The notes beneath the pieces were generated by a model, which searched no databases, was not told the origin of the DNA, and was given only the letters and a program-made list of their open reading frames with translations. 64,000 nt of DNA, taken from Cyanobium sp. Cruz-8D1. GTDB taxonomy: Bacteria; Cyanobacteriota; Cyanobacteriia; PCC-6307; Cyanobiaceae. Of this stretch, positions 59,148 through 64,000 are shown piece by piece (position 1 is the stretch's first letter; each line of letters opens with the position of its first letter). The translations under genes and the position numbers were made by a program. The stretch lies in assembly GCF_024345975.1 (NCBI RefSeq), contig NZ_JAGQCD010000003.1, forward strand, positions 124,001 to 188,000, given 5' to 3'.

Positions 59148-60992
59148 TTGCCGGACACCCTTCCCCTGTCGATCCAGCTCAGCTGGCTGATCCCCCTCTA
59201 CGGATTCAGCGGCATGCTGCTCTCCCTGCCCTGGGCGACCGGCTGGATCCGACGCAACGGCCCCCGTCCGGCCGCCTACCTCAACCTGCTGGTCACCCTG
59301 CTGGCGGTGCTGCACGGCAGCCTCGTGCTGCGTGCCGTGCTGGCCCTCGGCCCCCAGCATCTCGACATCGCCTGGTTCGCGGCGGCCGACCTGGACCTGC
59401 GCATCGGCTTCGATCTTTCCCTCACCAACCTGGCGGCCCTGGAACTGGTGACGTTCATGAGTCTGGTGGGCCAGGTGTTCGCCCTGGGCTACCTCGACAA
59501 GGAATGGTCCCTGGCCCGCTTCTACGCCCTGCTGGGGTTCTTCGAAGGGGCCATGGCCGGGGTGGTGCTGAGCAGCAACCTGTTCATGAGTTATTTCCTG
59601 CTGGAGATGCTCACCCTGTCCACTTACCTGCTGGTGGGCTTCTGGTACGCCCAGCCCCTGGTGGTGACCGCCGCCCGCGATGCCTTCCTGACCAAGCGGG
59701 TGGGGGATGTGCTGCTGCTGATGGGGGTGGTCACCCTGTCGGCCTGGGCCGGATCCCTGGAATTCATCGACCTGTACGCCTGGTCCGCCAGCGAAACCCT
59801 GCCGGCCCTGGGGGCCACCCTGCTGGGCCTGGGGCTGATCGCCGGACCGATGGGCAAATGCGCCCAGTTTCCGATGCACCTCTGGCTGGATGAGGCCATG
59901 GAGGGCCCCAACCCGGCTTCGATCCTGCGCAACTCCGTGGTGGTGACCTGCGGCGCCGTGGTGCTGCTGAAGCTGATGCCGCTGCTGCTGATCTCGCCGT
60001 TGGCCATCGATGTGCTGCTGGCGGTCGGCACCATCAGTGCGCTGGGCGGTGCCCTGGTGGCCATCGCCCAGGTTGACCTGAAGCGGGCCTGCTCCTACTC
60101 CACCACCTCCTACCTGGGGCTGGTGTTCGTGGCCATCGCCCTGCAGCAGCCTTTCATCGCCCTGTTGTTGCTCTTCTCCCATGCGTTGGCCAAGGCCGTG
60201 CTGTTCATGAGCGTGGGCAGCGTCATCGCCACCACCAACTGCCAGGACCTCACCGAACTGGGCGGCCTGGGGTCGCGGATGCCCGCGACCACCACCGGAT
60301 TTCTGGTGGGGGCGGCCGGCCTCACCGGCCTGCTGCCCCTGGGATGTTTCTGGAGCTTCGGCCTGATGGTGGAGGGGCTGAGCTCCAGGGCCCCGTTCTT
60401 TGCCGCCGTGGTGCTGCTCACCAACGGCCTGACGGCCCTGAACCTGACGCGGGTGTACCGCCAGGTGTTCCTGGGCTCCCCCCACCCCAAGACCCGCCGC
60501 ACCCCCGAGGTGAACTGGCTGATGGCCCTGCCGATGGTGACCGTCGCGGTGCTGGTGCTGGTGACGCCCCTGGTGATGGCCCGCATCGACCGGGTTCCCG
60601 GCATCGGGGCCTTCTCCAGCGTCACCGCCCTGGCGCTGGTGGGCAGCGGCCTGGCCGGTCTTCTGGCCGGCAGCCTGATCCCCCTCGACACCTTCTGGTC
60701 CCGCTCCGTGCTACGGCCCCTTCGCCTGCTGCAGGACCTGCTGGCCTTCGACTTCTACACCGACCGCATCTACCGGGCCACGATCGTGGCCTTCGTGGCC
60801 GGCCTGGCCCGAATCACCAACGGCTTCGACCAGCTGGTGGTGAACGGCCTGGTCAACCGCATCGCCGGAGTCTCGATGGCCTCGGCTGAAAGCCTCAAGC
60901 TTGGGGTGAGCGGACGCCTGCAGACCTACGTCTTCACCGTGGTGGCGGCGATCGTGGTGCTGATTGGCAGCCTCTCCTGGCTGGGGGGCTGA
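59148..60992 (+). CDS. ndhF4: NDH-1 subunit F4 (constitutive CO2 uptake complex)
   Basis: About 614 residues from TTG 59148. Proton-pumping antiporter-like subunit with many membrane helices. Characteristic stretches: FFEGAMAGVVLSSNLFMSYFLLEM, PMGKCAQFPMHLWLDEAMEGPNPASILRNS, and SHALAKAVLFMSVGSV. The chpX gene two steps down identifies it as the F4 type of the CO2-hydrating complex. Start 11 bases after the bacterioferritin gene. Confidence 0.93.
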   Translation: MPDTLPLSIQLSWLIPLYGFSGMLLSLPWATGWIRRNGPRPAAYLNLLVTLLAVLHGSLVLRAVLALGPQHLDIAWFAAADLDLRIGFDLSLTNLAALELVTFMSLVGQVFALGYLDKEWSLARFYALLGFFEGAMAGVVLSSNLFMSYFLLEMLTLSTYLLVGFWYAQPLVVTAARDAFLTKRVGDVLLLMGVVTLSAWAGSLEFIDLYAWSASETLPALGATLLGLGLIAGPMGKCAQFPMHLWLDEAMEGPNPASILRNSVVVTCGAVVLLKLMPLLLISPLAIDVLLAVGTISALGGALVAIAQVDLKRACSYSTTSYLGLVFVAIALQQPFIALLLLFSHALAKAVLFMSVGSVIATTNCQDLTELGGLGSRMPATTTGFLVGAAGLTGLLPLGCFWSFGLMVEGLSSRAPFFAAVVLLTNGLTALNLTRVYRQVFLGSPHPKTRRTPEVNWLMALPMVTVAVLVLVTPLVMARIDRVPGIGAFSSVTALALVGSGLAGLLAGSLIPLDTFWSRSVLRPLRLLQDLLAFDFYTDRIYRATIVAFVAGLARITNGFDQLVVNGLVNRIAGVSMASAESLKLGVSGRLQTYVFTVVAAIVVLIGSLSWLGG

Positions 60993-61001
60993 GCCGGAAC
61001 C

Positions 61002-62534
61002 ATGCTGAGCGCCCTGCTGCTGATTCCCTTCGCCGGCGCCCTCGGCCTGCTCTGCTGGCCGGGGGAGCTGGCCACCGAGCGCATCCGTCGCGCCGCCCTC
61101 GGCCTGCTGGTCCTGCAGCTGCTCTGGAGCCTGCGGGTGCTGCTGGCCTTCGATGTCAGCGATCCGGGCCTGCAGTTGCAGGAGTCCTTCGCCTGGGTCG
61201 ACAGCATCGGCCTCGATTACCGCCTGGGCGTCGACGGCCTGGCCATGCCCCTGGTGCTGGTCAACGCCGCCCTCACCCTGGTGTCGGCGATCTGCACCCG
61301 CGACCTCAGCCAGCGTCCCCGCCTTTACTTCGCCCTGCTGCTGGGGATCAGCGGGGCGGTGAACGGGGCGTTCCTCTCTGAAAACCTGCTGCTGTTCTTC
61401 CTCTTCTATGAACTGGAGCTGATTCCCCTCTGGCTGCTGATCTCGATCTGGGGCGGCGCCAACCGGGGCTATGCCGCCACCAAGTTCCTGATCTTCACGG
61501 CCATCTCAGGCTTCCTGATCCTGGGCGCCTTCCTGGGCCTCGCCCTGGTCACCGGCCAGGCCGATTTCGGCATCCACCCGGTGACCACCGCCCAGCTGGG
61601 CATGGGCACCCAGTTGGTGCTGCTGGGGGCGCTGTTGATCGGCTTCGCCATCAAGATCCCCCTGGTGCCCTTCCACACCTGGCTCCCCGATGCCCACACC
61701 GAGGCCTCCACGCCGGTGTCGGTGCTGCTGGCGGGCGTGCTGCTGAAACTGGGCACCTACGGCCTGCTGCGCTTCTGCCTGGGGATGTTCCCGGAGGCCT
61801 GGGCCCTGCTGGCGCCCGCTCTGGCGGGCTGGGCGGCGGTGTCGGTGCTGTACGGCTCGCTGGCGGCCATCGCCCAGCGGGACATGAAGCGGATGGTGGC
61901 CTACAGCTCCGTGGGCCACATGGGCTACATCCTGCTGGCGGCGGCGGCCGCCACCCCCGTCAGCCTGCTGGGGGCCGTCTTCCAGATGGTCAGCCACGGC
62001 CTGATTTCCGCCCTGCTGTTCCTGCTGGTGGGCGTGGTCTACCGCAAGACCCGCACCCGGGATCTGGAGGTGCTGCGCGGCCTGCTCAACCCCGAGCGCG
62101 GCCTGCCCTTCACCGGCACCCTGATGATCCTGGGGGTGATGGCCAGCGCCGGCATGCCCGGCATGGCCGGCTTCATCTCCGAATTCCTGGTGTTCCGCGG
62201 CAGCCTCGCCGCCTTCCCGGTGGCCACCCTGCTGTGCATGGTGGGCTCCGGCCTCACGGCGGTGTACTTCCTGCTGCTCGTGAACCGGGCCTTCTTCGGT
62301 CGGCTGGCGGTGACCCCACCCAGCGCTGATGCGGTGGCCGACTCCCGCCTCGAAGTGCGCCTGCCGGCGGTGGCCCTGCGCGAAACCCTGCCTGCCCTGG
62401 CCTTGGCCAGCGGTGTGGTGGGCCTGGGGGTGCTGCCCTGGGGGCTGGGCAGGCTGAGCGAACAGGCCACCACCGCCATGGCCCAGTTGCCGGCTCTGGT
62501 GGCGGCGATCCAGGGCGGAGGGCTGCTGTCATGA
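61002..62534 (+). CDS. ndhD4: NDH-1 subunit D4 (constitutive CO2 uptake complex)
   Basis: 510 residues; NuoM-like. LFFLFYELELIPLWLLISIWGG, KIPLVPFHTWLPDAHTEASTPVSVLLAGVLLKLG and MKRMVAYSSVGHMGY are diagnostic; the last contains the conserved lysine/histidine proton path. Starts 9 bases after ndhF4, and its stop overlaps chpX (ATGA). Confidence 0.95.
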   Translation: MLSALLLIPFAGALGLLCWPGELATERIRRAALGLLVLQLLWSLRVLLAFDVSDPGLQLQESFAWVDSIGLDYRLGVDGLAMPLVLVNAALTLVSAICTRDLSQRPRLYFALLLGISGAVNGAFLSENLLLFFLFYELELIPLWLLISIWGGANRGYAATKFLIFTAISGFLILGAFLGLALVTGQADFGIHPVTTAQLGMGTQLVLLGALLIGFAIKIPLVPFHTWLPDAHTEASTPVSVLLAGVLLKLGTYGLLRFCLGMFPEAWALLAPALAGWAAVSVLYGSLAAIAQRDMKRMVAYSSVGHMGYILLAAAAATPVSLLGAVFQMVSHGLISALLFLLVGVVYRKTRTRDLEVLRGLLNPERGLPFTGTLMILGVMASAGMPGMAGFISEFLVFRGSLAAFPVATLLCMVGSGLTAVYFLLLVNRAFFGRLAVTPPSADAVADSRLEVRLPAVALRETLPALALASGVVGLGVLPWGLGRLSEQATTAMAQLPALVAAIQGGGLLS

Positions 62535-63691
62535 GACCGATCCCCCGTTCCCCCAAACCGCCCCTCACCTTCAGCGGCGGGCTGCCCTCCAGCGACGACC
62601 TGGTGGAGACCCTGCTGGCCGGACACACCCTGCTGGCCGAGTCCCCCGATCACCTGAGCCAGGTGGTGGACGTGCTGGAGAGCTACGGGGAGGTGCTGGA
62701 TGCCTACAGCATCAATCTGATCTACCAGGCCGAGAAGCAGTTCCTGAATCCCTTCCCGGTGTTCCGCTTCCTCGACGGTGACCACAGCCCGGCGAAGATC
62801 TGGCGCCACCTGCTGCACGACCGGATCAATTTCGAATACGCGGAGTATTGCCAGAAGGCGATGCTGTGGCATGGCACCGGTGGCCTCGACGCCTACCTCG
62901 ACAGCGAGGCCTTTGCGGCCAACTGCGCCGCCATCGTCGCCCACAAGACCCGCCGCGACCCCCTGCTGGCGGCGCTCAACCCGCTGTTCCCCCAGTTCCT
63001 GAGCGAACTGATCCGCTCGGCGGCCACCACCCACGCCCTGGGCCAGTTCTGGCGGGTGATGAGTGATCTGTTCATCGATCTGGCCCGGGCCGAGCGGGAT
63101 GGGCGGGTGGACTCGATCGCCGCGGTGGTCACCTTCATCAAGGAGGGCCTGGTGGCGGCAGCCGGGGCACCGATCACCTACGCGGTGGAGATCGCCGGCA
63201 CCAGCTTCTGGGTGCTCCCCCCCGAGGCGGGCCTCACCTTCCTGATGGATGTGGCCGTGCCCTACGTGGAAGCGGTGTTCCTGCGCGGCACCCCGTTCCT
63301 GGGCACGGTGTCGTTCAACGCCCAGGCCCAGCAGATCTCCCCCGACCAGGCCCAGTTCAGGTACGGCGCCCTCTACGCCGACCCGCTGCCCACCATGGGC
63401 TCGGGGATCCCGCCCAGCCTGCTGATGCAGGACATGTACCGCCACCTTCCCGACCGTCTCCACCACACCTACCTGGCCGGCATCCGCGGTGCCGGGGACG
63501 TGCGGGTGAAGATCTGCATGACGTTCCAGAAGGCGATGTTCTGCGTCACCAACGCCGCCATTGCCGGCACCTTCCCCCATCCGCTCGAGAGCGATGTCCC
63601 GACGGAGCAGGCGGCCAACCGGGCCTACGCCGCCGCCTGGGCCGCGCGCCTCTGCGTGGCTCGCACCGACTGTCTCGACGATCCCGGCTGA
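62531..63691 (+). CDS. chpX: CO2 hydration protein ChpX/CupB
   Basis: 386 residues, soluble partner that hydrates CO2 to bicarbonate on the NDH-1 F4/D4 complex. Conserved runs include YGEVLDAYSINLIYQAEKQFLNPFPVFRF, INFEYAEYCQKAMLWHGTGGLD and FQKAMFCVTNAAIAGTFPHPL. Start overlaps ndhD4. Together with ndhF4 and ndhD4 it is the complete CO2-uptake module. Confidence 0.93.
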   Translation: MRPIPRSPKPPLTFSGGLPSSDDLVETLLAGHTLLAESPDHLSQVVDVLESYGEVLDAYSINLIYQAEKQFLNPFPVFRFLDGDHSPAKIWRHLLHDRINFEYAEYCQKAMLWHGTGGLDAYLDSEAFAANCAAIVAHKTRRDPLLAALNPLFPQFLSELIRSAATTHALGQFWRVMSDLFIDLARAERDGRVDSIAAVVTFIKEGLVAAAGAPITYAVEIAGTSFWVLPPEAGLTFLMDVAVPYVEAVFLRGTPFLGTVSFNAQAQQISPDQAQFRYGALYADPLPTMGSGIPPSLLMQDMYRHLPDRLHHTYLAGIRGAGDVRVKICMTFQKAMFCVTNAAIAGTFPHPLESDVPTEQAANRAYAAAWAARLCVARTDCLDDPG

Positions 63692-63706
63692 TCTAGGGTC
63701 GCATCC

Positions 63707-63952
63707 ATGGATCAGCCCTGGACCCGGCGGCCCCGACCGGATCGGCTCGAGCGCCGCATCGAGTTCGACGACTACGAACGCACCCGCACCTTCCTGGAGC
63801 GCCTGAACGGCCTCTCGGAGCAGGAGGGCCGCTTCCCCGACATCAGCTTCGGGCGCACCTACGTGAACCTCACCGTGCGCGCCGAAGCCGACGATGACCC
63901 CATCGGTGAACCGGAGGAAACCTTCGCCAAGGCCATCGATGGGCTCCTCTAG
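63707..63952 (+). CDS. alpha-carboxysome RuBisCO assembly factor (acRAF, PCD-like)
   Basis: 81 residues of the pterin carbinolamine dehydratase-like fold: RRIEFDDYERTRTFLERLNGL and EGRFPDISFGRTYVNLTVRAE. The enzyme motif with two histidines (HHP) is replaced by RFPD, so it is not a dehydratase. Such PCD-like proteins assist RuBisCO assembly in alpha-carboxysome organisms. It follows chpX by 15 bases. Confidence 0.88.
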   Translation: MDQPWTRRPRPDRLERRIEFDDYERTRTFLERLNGLSEQEGRFPDISFGRTYVNLTVRAEADDDPIGEPEETFAKAIDGLL

Positions 63953-64000
63953 CGACGACGATGCCGACGCCGCTGGGGCGGCAGCGGCCCAGGAGGCGAC
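63939..64000 (+). CDS. next gene, start only
   Basis: An ATG at 63939 overlaps the end of the acRAF-like gene and opens a frame (MGSSSDDDADAAGAAAAQEA) that runs off the right edge without a stop. The acidic, Ala-rich beginning fits a disordered leader but the product cannot be named. Confidence 0.4.
   Translation, partial: MGSSSDDDADAAGAAAAQEA

Overview
The window is GC-rich, almost fully coding DNA from an alpha-cyanobacterium of the Synechococcus/Cyanobium type. The evidence is a form IA RuBisCO inside an alpha-carboxysome (cso) locus, both dark- and light-type protochlorophyllide reductases, psaM, a ferrochelatase with a chlorophyll-binding tail, and the cyanobacterial alkane pair (aldehyde oxygenase and acyl-ACP reductase). 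I see no rRNA, tRNA, CRISPR array or insertion sequence. GTG and TTG starts are common. Neighbouring genes often overlap, both head-to-tail (ATGA type) and tail-to-tail.

Region 1 (1-13.6 kb) is housekeeping: a partial methyltransferase, a 2Fe-2S ferredoxin, an ArsC/Spx-like protein, signal peptidase I, a dihydroorotase-like protein that has lost part of its metal site, a tandem histidine phosphatase, a CPBP protease, an FtsL-like small protein next to ftsI, transaldolase with an EF-hand tail, a cyclic-nucleotide-binding-domain protein, a geranylgeranyl-reductase-like flavoprotein and frr. Region 2 (13.6-28.5 kb) has pyrH, cobO, a lone tyrosine recombinase, hemH, an M23 peptidase, acetolactate synthase with a zinc-ribbon tail, PEP synthase, an FAD protein, a PgeF-like laccase-domain protein, a Tab2 homologue and an S1-domain protein. 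Region 3 (28.5-38.7 kb) has a creatininase-family gene, the alkane pair, accA, an SDR, folE, trpF (no ordinary start codon), an M50 protease, a lipoate ligase-like protein, a TauE-type permease, a CRR6 homologue and psaM. Region 4 (39-46.5 kb) is chlorophyll synthesis: por, then two unknown coupled genes, facing chlN-chlB-chlL on the other strand.

Region 5 (46.7-64 kb) is a CO2-concentrating super-locus read almost entirely rightward. A decayed diiron/GGDEF fusion pseudogene is followed by csoS1D, rdgB (opposite strand), sbtA and sbtB (bicarbonate uptake and its PII-like partner), csoS1, cbbL, cbbS, csoS2, csoSCA, csoS4A, csoS4B, csoS1E (a shell protein with a long disordered leader), a bacterioferritin-like gene, ndhF4-ndhD4-chpX (CO2-hydrating NDH-1), an acRAF-like RuBisCO assembly factor and the start of one more gene. 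Together these cover bicarbonate import, CO2 hydration, the shell, the internal carbonic anhydrase, RuBisCO and its assembly.

The least explained items are the eroded diiron/GGDEF gene, the extended CsoS1E and its near-identity to CsoS1, the two-gene unit between the protochlorophyllide reductases, the zinc ribbon on acetolactate synthase, the dihydroorotase-like pseudoenzyme, the trpF start, and a perfect hairpin between cbbS and csoS2.
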